A stretch of DNA of 9,467 nucleotides from Candidatus Forterrea sp. (GCA_020717885.1 DYDN01000033.1:1-9467), one strand, 5' to 3'. Positions 1 through 6,110 are shown, counted from the first letter of the stretch. Made by a program: numbers and translations. Notes: generated by a model from the sequence alone, not told the origin.

Positions 1-102
1 CATCCAAAGTGGAAACCACTTTGGACCAAACTGATGCAAAAAATCAGGCATCTTAGCTCGCTTGAGCAAAACTTTAACTTTCCTAACCAACTTACAATTC
101 AT
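1..102 (-). CDS. Transposase-like protein, N-terminal 34 codons only
   Basis: The frame opens with ATG at 102-100 and stays open to the window edge. It encodes MNCKLVRKVKVLLKRAKM followed by a segment with FLHQFGPK. An SD-like GAGGTG lies 8 nt upstream of the start. The basic N-terminus with an H-x-FGPK motif resembles the start of archaeal DDE (IS4/IS5-like) transposases as I remember them. That assignment is an inference from a short fragment. The same protein start is encoded at the other end of the window in the opposite direction. Confidence 0.5.
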   Translation of the reverse strand, partial: MNCKLVRKVKVLLKRAKMPDFLHQFGPKWFPLWM

Positions 103-206
103 CAGGAAACCACCTCAATTGGTTCTCCAAACCCCAATAACCTAAACACTATTGGGGCATAAAAAAGCCCCTTTACAAACAAAAACACGGACTTTCAACA
201 AAGCCT
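4..206 (-). mobile_element. Left copy of the terminal repeat, likely an IS end
   Basis: This 203-bp stretch is an exact reverse complement of 9265-9467. The match stops sharply at the inner side: after AAGCCT the left copy continues CATGAG and the right copy GATATT. Position 206/207 is therefore a real element boundary. Reading outward on the minus strand it contains a structured leader, an SD GAGGTG and an ATG that opens a frame to the window edge. Two copies with a shared sharp end and an outward start codon fit the 5' end of an insertion sequence. The outer ends and target duplications lie outside the window, so the family is not proven. Confidence 0.75.
132..171 (-). promoter_or_regulatory. 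Two mutually exclusive hairpins in the IS leader
   Basis: CCCCAATA (132-139) can pair with TATTGGGG (150-157), giving an 8-bp stem with a 10-nt loop. The same G-run can instead pair as GGGGC (154-158) with GCCCC (167-171). Both sit between the element end and the transposase start and are duplicated in the right copy. Such leaders can act as a terminator or attenuator, but that role is inferred. Confidence 0.4.
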
Positions 207-220
207 CATGAGAGACAATA

Positions 221-228
221 TTTATAAG
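221..228 (+). promoter_or_regulatory. Archaeal TATA box for the small-gene pair
   Basis: TTTATAAG lies 37 nt upstream of the ATG at 265. Transcription would be expected to start near 250, leaving a short leader containing the SD AGGTGA (255-260). The box is only 15 bp inside the boundary of the left repeat. Confidence 0.5.
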
Positions 229-264
229 CAACCCAAACAGCAAGAGAATCCATAAGGTGAAGAA

Positions 265-423
265 ATGATTTCACAAATTTGCGCAGATGTATTAAAAGAA
301 TTAAAGAGACTAGGGACTGAGTTACCATTAGAGCAGGAGATTGTTTTACATGAATTTGAAGAATCAAAAACAACGATTGAGGTGCCAACATGGAAGAAAA
401 AGAATCCATTAACATTAACTTAA
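265..423 (+). CDS. Small protein of unknown function (52 aa)
   Basis: ATG at 265 follows a strong SD, AGGTGA, with 4 nt spacing, and there is a TATA-like box upstream. The product starts MISQICADVLKELKRLGTEL, is rich in Glu and Lys, and has no membrane segment. I do not recognise a family. Its last 34 nt overlap the start of the next gene in another frame. The downstream gene's SD (GAGGTG, 379-384) lies inside this coding region, so the two are probably translationally coupled. Evidence for reality is the promoter, SD and spacing, not homology. It is the first gene inside the left IS boundary. Confidence 0.55.
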   Translation: MISQICADVLKELKRLGTELPLEQEIVLHEFEESKTTIEVPTWKKKNPLTLT

Positions 424-665
424 TTGCAGAAAAGTTCTTGTTTGCTTGTCAGGAAAATCTGAAAACATATAGCAAGTTACGTTTAAAGGGAAAAGGAACA
501 CGCGATTACTATTACTTAATTAATGTACCAAAACTGTATATTGGGGAAAAGTATTGCCCTGATAAAAGATACTCTATTACATTTGGGTTAAACAAAGAAA
601 ACAACCATCAACTAGTGATTATTGATTTGGACGACCAAAAAGCAATTATCACAGATAGGGGGTAA
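390..665 (+). CDS. Hypothetical protein (91 aa)
   Basis: ATG at 390 is preceded by SD GAGGTG with 5 nt spacing. The product runs from MEEKESININLIAEKFLFAC to a C-terminus with VIIDLDDQKAIITDRG. It looks like a small soluble alpha/beta protein, with no signal peptide or membrane helix. I do not recognise the family. It overlaps the preceding 52-aa gene by 34 nt and is offset by -1 frame. A frameshifted fusion is thus conceivable, although the good SD favours separate initiation. It ends 49 nt before the leaderless abiEi-like gene, which appears to have its own promoter. Confidence 0.65.
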   Translation: MEEKESININLIAEKFLFACQENLKTYSKLRLKGKGTRDYYYLINVPKLYIGEKYCPDKRYSITFGLNKENNHQLVIIDLDDQKAIITDRG

Positions 666-683
666 AATTCAGTCACCAATATG

Positions 684-691
684 TTTAAATA
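684..691 (+). promoter_or_regulatory. TATA box for the first AbiE-type operon
   Basis: TTTAAATA is centred about 27 nt before ATG at 715. In archaea this spacing places the transcript start at or next to the start codon. No SD is present before 715, so the antitoxin mRNA is probably leaderless. Confidence 0.6.
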
Positions 692-714
692 ACCATTATC
701 ACTAATTATTGATT

Positions 715-1239
715 ATGTCAACAATAAGTGATAACATCAAATCGCTTTCGGAAAGAGAAGTTAGAATCATTTCCGGACTCGAGTTTAATCATATGTATTA
801 TTTTACAAGAGAAGATATAGCAAAGCATTTTCAGAAACAAAATAAACTCAATTATGCTATACACCGGCTCATCTCAAAAAAAAGAATAATTAAACTTAAC
901 AAAAACAAGTATTACCTTGTACCAATAAAAGCACAAACAGGAAAATGGAGCGATAATCCATTCATTATAGCTGACGAAATATGCAATGGGAAAAGCTATT
1001 ACATTGGGGGATGGGCCGCAGCTAATTACTGGAGGCTTACCGAACAAATTCCAATGAAAATGGAAATATACACAAACAAAAGAAACGGCACAATGAAAAT
1101 CCTTTCCAACAATTTTATTTTCAGAAAAACCACTAAAAAAAGGATTGATAATGCAGTTACACAAAAAGTCAAAGACCACGCATTTAAAATTCTCGATAAA
1201 AAGGAGGCAAAAGAATGGTTGAAATCAAAGAACTTCTAG
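715..1239 (+). CDS. AbiEi-like antitoxin / transcriptional regulator
   Basis: This 174-aa protein has an N-terminal winged-helix-like region (about residues 8-70: SLSEREVRIISGLE, REDIAKHFQKQ, then a basic wing ending NKYYLVP). A C-terminal part follows with the AbiEi-type signature YYIGGWAAANYWRLTEQIP. Known AbiEi proteins are type IV antitoxins that also repress their own promoter. The start at ATG 715 is chosen because the TATA box at 684-691 lies about 25 nt upstream; a TTG two codons earlier is less likely. It overlaps the downstream toxin gene by 25 nt, the usual order in this family. It is short for the family, so the C-terminal domain may be reduced. Confidence comes from motif and partner gene together. 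Confidence 0.82.
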   Translation: MSTISDNIKSLSEREVRIISGLEFNHMYYFTREDIAKHFQKQNKLNYAIHRLISKKRIIKLNKNKYYLVPIKAQTGKWSDNPFIIADEICNGKSYYIGGWAAANYWRLTEQIPMKMEIYTNKRNGTMKILSNNFIFRKTTKKRIDNAVTQKVKDHAFKILDKKEAKEWLKSKNF

Positions 1240-2009
1240 AAGACGAGTTAATGCAAATAGTTGCTGACACTGGTTTTAACCAGCAAATACTAGTGAAAGA
1301 TTATTACCTAACACGAATACTTTACCTATTAAAAGACACGAAAGGCTTAGTCTTCAAAGGTGGGACAGCTCTCCAAAAAACATTCCTTGATTATTCAAGA
1401 TTAAGTGAAGATATTGATTTCACTCTTACACGAGATTTACAGGAAGTAAAAAAAGAAATTTTCAAAATTCTTAAAGAATCAAATCTGTTTGACCAAATAA
1501 CCCGGGATAAAGACGTTTCACAATTTACAAGAATTGTAGTTTCATACAACTCAATGCTAGGCAAAGGAATTGTGCTTATTGATTTGAACGAAAGAGCAAA
1601 ACTTTTAACAGAACCGAAAAAGTATCAGTTAAAGCACTTTTACCCAAACATTCCACAATTTGATTTTACTTGCTTATCCCAAAAAGAAATGATTGCAGAG
1701 AAAGTCTCAGCTGCAATAGGAAGAAACAAACCCAGAGACCACTATGATATTTACCAAATAATCAAACGCAAACTTCCCATAAACATGGAGCTCGTACGCA
1801 AAAAATGCATACTTTCAGGAACCGATCCAAGCATACTAAAAATGTTTCACAACGCTAATACCATTTATAACAGATGGAACCAAGACTTAGCACCTCTACT
1901 CGCAGAAGACATTTCATTCCAAGAAGTAATGCAATACCTGTCCAAACACTTTAATCTTAAAGAAGAAAAAGAAAAACTAAGAAAAGGCAAAAAATTAGCC
2001 TCTTCTTAG
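1215..2009 (+). CDS. AbiEii-like nucleotidyltransferase toxin
   Basis: A 264-aa member of the AbiEii/AbiGii family (DNA polymerase beta-like nucleotidyltransferase fold). Motif I is FKGGTALQK (residues 48-55). Motif II is SEDIDF (64-69) with the metal-binding D66 and D68. A third acidic strand is VLIDLNER near D123. Motif IV is EMIAEKVSAAIGR plus RDHYDIYQI (about 158-183). All key residues are present, so the enzyme looks intact. Characterised relatives transfer nucleotides to RNA such as tRNA and halt growth or abort phage infection; the target here is unknown. ATG 1215 has SD AAGGAGG (1201-1207) with 7 nt spacing, inside the antitoxin gene. The stop is TAG. Its end overlaps a small convergent gene by 4 nt. 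Confidence 0.9.
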   Translation: MVEIKELLEDELMQIVADTGFNQQILVKDYYLTRILYLLKDTKGLVFKGGTALQKTFLDYSRLSEDIDFTLTRDLQEVKKEIFKILKESNLFDQITRDKDVSQFTRIVVSYNSMLGKGIVLIDLNERAKLLTEPKKYQLKHFYPNIPQFDFTCLSQKEMIAEKVSAAIGRNKPRDHYDIYQIIKRKLPINMELVRKKCILSGTDPSILKMFHNANTIYNRWNQDLAPLLAEDISFQEVMQYLSKHFNLKEEKEKLRKGKKLASS

Positions 2010-2173
2010 TCAAAGAATCTGTTCTTTGGTTTTCTTAAAAAGTTCTCGACATCACAATCATAATAGTCAATACTCCCGTCAGGATTTATTCCACAGGTTT
2101 GCCCGCGCATAAAATACATAAACCGCCTCCAGTTTTTCTCCCCTATTTTCTTAATCACTTCATCTTTATTCAT
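2006..2173 (-). CDS. Small protein of unknown function (55 aa)
   Basis: Minus-strand frame starting ATG 2173. It encodes MNKDEVIKKIGEKNWRRFMY, then FMRGQTCG, DGSIDYYDCD and VENFL. SD GGTGAT (2183-2178) lies 4 nt upstream, and a perfect TTATATAA box (2204-2211) lies further upstream. The pattern of Trp/Phe-rich helix, GQT turn, DGSIDYY and D-V-x-x-F looks like a compact conserved archaeal domain. I cannot name it and cannot check conservation here. The last 4 nt overlap the convergent toxin gene. It sits between a toxin-antitoxin pair and a recombinase remnant, so it may be element cargo. Confidence 0.7.
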   Translation of the reverse strand: MNKDEVIKKIGEKNWRRFMYFMRGQTCGINPDGSIDYYDCDVENFLRKPKNRFFD

Positions 2174-2203
2174 CACAATCACCAAAAACGTTCCAAAATC
2201 GTA

Positions 2204-2211
2204 TTATATAA
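2204..2211 (-). promoter_or_regulatory. TATA box for the 55-aa gene
   Basis: TTATATAA matches the archaeal TATA consensus well. It is about 31 nt upstream of ATG 2173, predicting a transcript start around 2181-2183 and a very short leader that just includes the SD. Confidence 0.55.
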
Positions 2212-2269
2212 CATGCAATAATAAGCAAAAGTTGTATTCTATAAAATACTATAATCCTTCTTGCCAATT

Positions 2270-3016
2270 TCATCCTTGCGGTTTGCCGGCAGTGACTTGG
2301 GCTTCTGATTGTTGCTTTGCTATTATACGAATTGCTTCCTGTTGTGCTTGTTCAGGGGTTAGTTTTTGTTCTGCAATTAATTTGAATGTTTGCGCAAATA
2401 CCTTTTGGCTTATGTCCCTATCAAACTGAATAAGGTCTTTTTCTTGCTTTATTTTTAATGCACCTTGTATTGTTAGTGGATTATAACAATTTTGATAGGA
2501 ACCGTTTGTTGCTGGATTCATTTCGTTACATACTTGACATTTGATTAGGTCTTGTTTGTGCTCTTCAGGTTTTTGTATTCCATAGAGCCCTTTGTAAGCA
2601 CTCTCAACTTGTGCTCCACTTAAGTGAATATATGTTCGGGTTTGTTTTGAACCAATTATCCAACCAAATATCATGCACAGTTGGGCTTCATTTAGTCCTT
2701 TTGAAGCAAGGTATGTTGCCCTTGAGTGTCTGAATAAGTGGGCATGCACATTTTTCTTTATGGTCGTTCTTTGCATTGACCTGCCTATCAATTGGGCTAT
2801 GCACCCATAAGTTATTTGTTTACCTTTGTTCCTTACACCCTCATTTAGAAATACATATTCATATGGAGATTTTGCATTTCTTGTTTTTAAGTAATTTTGG
2901 AGGTCTCTTACACTTTCAAGAATCAAGACCCTTCTTGAACCTGTTTTGCCCATTAAGTTAATTCGACATTCACCCTTATCAAATTTTAAAGAACTTGCCT
3001 TTGTGTTAATATTTTT
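2270..3016 (-). pseudogene. Tyrosine recombinase/integrase remnant, 5' truncated
   Basis: The frame is open from 3016, and recognisable homology begins near 2983 (FDKGECRINL). The catalytic half remains: Lys in GKTGSRR, H-x-x-R in HLFRH, Trp in FGW replacing the second His, and Tyr in RTYIH. The N-terminal core-binding domain and the first catalytic Arg are missing. Upstream is the end of another operon, so the 5' half was lost. From ATG 2953 the remaining product is 227 aa. After the active site is a zinc-finger-like motif, CQVC then YQNC, where the third Cys of the usual CxxC...CxxC is Tyr. The Gln/Lys-rich tail is typical of archaeal integrases. It cannot be active alone. Confidence 0.82.
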
Positions 3017-3065
3017 TTAGGACTTTGCAGGGCTAAAAAAAGCAGTCTATTTTTTTAGAGACTTG
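3010..3065. repeat. Imperfect direct repeat at the element junction
   Basis: TATTTTTTTAG-GACTT (3010-3025) recurs as TATTTTTTTAGAGACTT (3049-3065), 39 nt apart with one inserted base. The second copy is the last codons and stop of the minus-strand toxin gene. The first lies at the broken start of the recombinase remnant. It could mark an integration or deletion joint, or be chance in AT-rich DNA. Confidence 0.4.
3035..3041 (-). terminator. T-tract terminator after the second AbiE-type operon
   Basis: On the minus strand a run of seven T begins 6 nt after the TAG stop at 3047. T-runs of this kind terminate archaeal transcription. CTAAAAAAA (3033-3041) can also pair with TTTTTTTAG (3012-3020). 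Confidence 0.45.
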
Positions 3066-3979
3066 AAGAATAACTCGGATATCTCCATAAGGATTGGTTT
3101 TATTTTTGTTTTAAACTTGTCGAATTCTTTTGGGTCGTATTTTGTTATTGCGAGGTCGGCTATTTTTTCGTTGCTTGTAAAGAATTTATCCTCTTTTAAG
3201 AGCGTTAATTTTTCTTGGATATTTTTGGCTAATTCTCTTTTGATGAGTGATGAAGATTCGATTTTTTCTACGACTTCTTTTGTGTTCACTCTTAATGAGT
3301 TTGATATTAGGTATAGGTCAAATAGGTCTCTTTCCATTAGCGTTTTTCTTGTTAGCAGTGCACGATACTTTTCTAGTATTATTTCGTCAATGGTGTAGCT
3401 TAGGACTTTGAAGTTGCTTTGGGTTAAGCCAAGCACGAATAATAATTCTTTTGAATCGAAGAAGTCGATTATTGTTTTTATTTGCATTTCCTTGGGTTTG
3501 TTAATTAATTTTTCCACAAAATTTATTTCAACTTTGATATACCTCTGAGGGGCATAGAACATTCTGAATGTGTAAACTGTTCTGCCGTGAAGGATTGAGC
3601 AGTATTTTGTGTCGGACCTGTTTGTACTGAAATCCAATCCTACCGAGTCAGCTACTTTTTTTAGTTGTTGGGTAAACGTGTCAATAAAAACTTTTATTTT
3701 TCGCTCTCTTTGTTTTCGGGAGAGCTTGTGTAATATTCCGGATTCTTTGTAAACAAAATCCAAGTCTTCTGAAAACCGATGATATTGAAGGTAATTTCTT
3801 GACAGAAGGGTTCCGCCTTTGAATATGAGTTCGGTAAAAACTCCTTTTTCTTTTTCAAATTCTGCCAAAATCAAGGTGAGAAGCAAGTCCTTTGAAATTA
3901 TTTCATCAGAAACATCCAGGGCAAGTTTTGATTTTACTTCAGAAACATACTTTTGAATATTTATTTTAGACCAATCCAT
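3047..3979 (-). CDS. AbiEii-like nucleotidyltransferase toxin, second type
   Basis: A 310-aa AbiEii/AbiGii-family protein. Motif I is FKGGTLLSR (53-61), motif II is FSEDLDF (69-75) with D72 and D74, and the third acidic strand is KVEINFVEK (E151). Motif IV is ILEKYRALLTRK plus RDLFDLY (about 201-223). All active-site positions are kept. Sequence around and between motifs differs strongly from the toxin at 1215-2009, so this is a separate subfamily and not a recent duplicate. ATG 3979 lies inside the antitoxin gene, with a 19-nt overlap suggesting coupling. The stop is TAG and a T7 tract follows. The expected role is a nucleotidyltransferase toxin held by its antitoxin; the substrate is unknown. 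Confidence 0.9.
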   Translation of the reverse strand: MDWSKINIQKYVSEVKSKLALDVSDEIISKDLLLTLILAEFEKEKGVFTELIFKGGTLLSRNYLQYHRFSEDLDFVYKESGILHKLSRKQRERKIKVFIDTFTQQLKKVADSVGLDFSTNRSDTKYCSILHGRTVYTFRMFYAPQRYIKVEINFVEKLINKPKEMQIKTIIDFFDSKELLFVLGLTQSNFKVLSYTIDEIILEKYRALLTRKTLMERDLFDLYLISNSLRVNTKEVVEKIESSSLIKRELAKNIQEKLTLLKEDKFFTSNEKIADLAITKYDPKEFDKFKTKIKPILMEISELFFKSLKK

Positions 3980-4557
3980 TTTGGATACGCCCCCAAGTAG
4001 GTTTTTGTTTCTTTAGTTCGAATCAATTTTTTGCTGAGCCTTAGGTAAACCTTGTCCAAGTAGGTTTTTGTTGGCGGGGAGTAAGAGTAGGTAATGTTGT
4101 TTTTTGTTTTTAGTTTGTTCAGCCCAAATATTAATTTGTCTTTGGCCTTGTAAAACTTTACTTTTAACCCCACAACTTTTTTTAGTCCGCTAAATTTGGT
4201 ATTTATGATGCTTAGTGTGTTTGGCAGCTGCCAAGTTATTCCGGAAAGGTATAGGGCTGAATCGAGGCCTACATACCACTTTATTTGCAGTTCATTAAGG
4301 GCCATGAATAAAAGTTCTTTGTCTTCATAGAAGCAGATTTTTCGGTTTCTTTCGTCAAAGGAATTAATGTAATAGTATTCTGAAAATATTCTTTTTATGT
4401 AATTCAGACGGGACAGGTATTTTAGTGTGTCTTTGGCACTTAAGGATTGCTTTAGTTTTTTGTTGTACTCTTTTATGTTTTCTATGATTTCGCTTTTGTG
4501 CATTATTTTCTTTTTTGAGTTAAGTAGCTTCTCAAAAATGATAATTATCTTCTTCAT
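3961..4557 (-). CDS. AbiEi-like antitoxin, second type
   Basis: A 198-aa protein directly upstream of, and overlapping, the AbiEii-like toxin gene. An N-terminal helical, Lys-rich winged-helix-like region (about 1-75, with MHKSEIIENIKEYNKKL and SAKDTLKYLSRLNYIKRI) is followed by a hydrophobic helix, KWYVGLDSALYLSGITWQLP. That helix is the counterpart of the GGWAA...LT segment in AbiEi proteins. Known AbiEi antitoxins autorepress, and the inverted repeat at 4605-4629 upstream could be the operator. ATG 4557 has AGGTG about 8 nt upstream. The C-terminus contains a TKTYL motif twice, encoded by a 17-bp direct repeat (3993-4009 and 4056-4072), 21 codons apart. The family call rests on fold signature and gene order. 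Confidence 0.78.
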   Translation of the reverse strand: MKKIIIIFEKLLNSKKKIMHKSEIIENIKEYNKKLKQSLSAKDTLKYLSRLNYIKRIFSEYYYINSFDERNRKICFYEDKELLFMALNELQIKWYVGLDSALYLSGITWQLPNTLSIINTKFSGLKKVVGLKVKFYKAKDKLIFGLNKLKTKNNITYSYSPPTKTYLDKVYLRLSKKLIRTKETKTYLGAYPKWIGLK

Positions 4558-4604
4558 ATTAATACACCTAACAAACCTGTTTATTAACCTTTCTTCATGT
4601 TCTG

Positions 4605-4629
4605 AAAAGTGCTATAAAGTAGCACTTTT
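4605..4629 (-). promoter_or_regulatory. 25-bp inverted repeat over a TATA box, likely operator
   Basis: AAAAGTGCTA (4605-4614) and TAGCACTTTT (4620-4629) form a perfect 10-bp dyad around TAAAG. Read on the minus strand its centre contains CTTTATAG, a TATA-like box about 55 nt before the antitoxin ATG. A repressor bound here would block TBP. Characterised AbiEi antitoxins bind inverted repeats of similar size in their promoters, so autoregulation is a reasonable inference. Confidence 0.6.
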
Positions 4630-4691
4630 TAAAACGCCATATTTTGTATTATAATTACATATTTTTTATCAAATAATGATATAAATCACAA

Positions 4692-5963
4692 CTACTTTTC
4701 CATCTTCATTAGTTCTTTTGCCATTATTTCTTTAATTTTCACCGTAAGTTCATCCTCAACTTTAGCTTTATTGATTTGTTCTTTTTCTTCAAGCCAATTG
4801 GGGTGTATTCTTGCCAAGAAAGGGTTTTTTTCTTGTTTTAGCATTTCTAGGTAATGGGTTTTTAGTTTTTCTATGACGCTTGGGTCTCTGCCTTCAAAAT
4901 AGGAGCCTAGTCTTCCGCTTATTTCCCAGCCTAAGTAGAATTCTTGTAGTTGTCTTGGCCAGTTTGCTGTTCGGGTTGCCATTAAGTGGCGCAACCAGTG
5001 AAATCTTTTATGTTCAGGCCACAATAATTTTATTCCGGTTTCTACTTTGTATTCCCCTATTCTTTGTTTAAGGATTTTTAGGAGGTTTGAGTAACTTACG
5101 CTTCCGCCCTTTTTTTCACAAAAGAGAAGGCTTTGAGGATTATTTTTTTCAGGGTGTGTGCCCATCCAATTTTTTATGTATGGCTTTGAGTAGAATAAAA
5201 TCACTGGTCTTAGTTTTGTTTTTGATGCTCTTAGTTCGCAAATCAGCACCCCATCCTTTGGGGTAAGGTCTGATATCTTTAGTGTGGTTGCTTCACTAAA
5301 CCTAGTTCCTGTCTCAGATAAAAAAACAACGAAGGTTAATAGTAGTTGATTTATGTACCCTGGTTTCTTTTCCAACCAATCACAAAATGTTTTTAGGTCA
5401 GCAAGAGTCATTTGTTGTTCTTCGTTTACTTCTGATTGGTTTTGGAAAGGGTTTTCTATTCTTGAGGTTATTCTTAGTGGAAGGGCAACTTTGTTTGATT
5501 TAAATGCTTGAACGTCTAGTCCTTCGCTTTCAAACAAACAGAACTTTAAGAATAATTGTAATTGTTGTCTAATCTTATCTACCCCAAGGCGGGATAATTT
5601 CTCTCCAGAAGTAGTAATCTCATTAGCACCAGTTCTTCTGAATGAATTTCTTTTTACTTGAAAAGACCAATATTTGGCTAAAACTTTTTCGAATTCAATA
5701 GAATCAAGGTTTGTAGAACTAATGTTCTCTTCTTTTAGAAAATCAATAAAATGAATGGCTTCTTCTAAACTCCTTTTAGCAGAAGAGCTCTGTTTAATTC
5801 GATTTTCAGCAAGCTATTTCTGGAGTTCACAGAATTTCTTTAAAGTAGCATCCAATTTATTCTTTGAACTTCTCTCGTTAACTTTTTCAGCAAGATTTTG
5901 AAACTTAGCTTTCAAATTATGAATATCATCAGCAACTAAAGAATCTTTCTTGTACTGAACCAT
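4692..5963 (-). pseudogene. Tyrosine recombinase/integrase with in-frame TAG at codon 50
   Basis: The continuous frame from ATG 5963 to TAG 4692 has 424 codons, interrupted only by a TAG at 5816-5814. After it, 92 codons are open with no ATG, GTG or TTG until the TTG at 5537, so the two parts clearly belong together. An N-terminal core-binding region (to about 175) is followed by a catalytic domain with a full set: R221 (ETGTRF), K248 (ASKTK), H322 and R325 (HWLRH), W346 (LGW), Y355 (SYFEG). It would integrate or excise the element. It lies directly downstream of tRNA-Ser on the same strand. TAG serves as a normal stop in four nearby genes, so recoding is unlikely and a nonsense mutation is favoured. 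An internal start at TTG 5537 would lose most of the DNA-clamp domain. Confidence 0.85.
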
Positions 5964-5975
5964 ACGTAGTTTGAG

Positions 5976-5992
5976 TCACAAACATTTTGTGA
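5976..5992 (-). promoter_or_regulatory. Palindrome at the predicted recombinase transcript start
   Basis: TCACAAA (5976-5982), CAT, TTTGTGA (5986-5992) is a perfect 7-bp dyad 13 nt before the recombinase ATG. An AT-rich TATA-like stretch (6003-6012, read on the minus strand) would place the transcript start inside it. It may be an operator or a recombinase arm site; this is inferred from position only. Confidence 0.4.
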
Positions 5993-6026
5993 ATCTCACG
6001 TCTTAAAATATAGTTAAAACTACTAA

Positions 6027-6110
6027 CGCTGAGGACGAGATTTGAACTCGTGCTCCCTTTCGGGAAACGGATTAGCAATCCGCCGCATTTGACCACTCTG
6101 CCACCTCAGC
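6027..6110 (-). tRNA. tRNA-Ser (anticodon GCT)
   Basis: On the minus strand the 84-nt sequence begins GCTGAGG and ends CCTCAGC plus discriminator G. The acceptor pairs over 7 bp. The D-arm is GCAGAGTGGTC, the anticodon loop is TTGCTAA (GCT, reading AGC/AGT serine codons), and a long variable arm of serine type is CCCGAAAGGGA. The T-arm ACGAG-TTCAAAT-CTCGT is complete. No intron and no encoded CCA are seen, usual for archaea. The gene looks intact. Its 3' end faces the recombinase frame 64 bp away, suggesting it was the attachment gene, but I found no second copy of its 3' end in the window. Confidence 0.95.

Noticed and set aside
206..415. Minus-strand open frame
   Set aside because: Antisense to the two small genes, which have SDs and a TATA box. 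It starts exactly at the repeat edge and lacks a start signal.
874..1179. Minus-strand open frame of about 100 codons
   Set aside because: It lies fully inside the first antitoxin gene, has a low-complexity Phe/Cys-rich product and no SD or promoter.
3063..3398. Plus-strand open frame of 111 codons
   Set aside because: Antisense shadow of the second toxin, which has all family motifs.
4692..5963. Genome-wide TAG reassignment
   Set aside because: Four neighbouring genes use TAG as their natural stop at expected family length, so one in-frame TAG is more simply a mutation or error.
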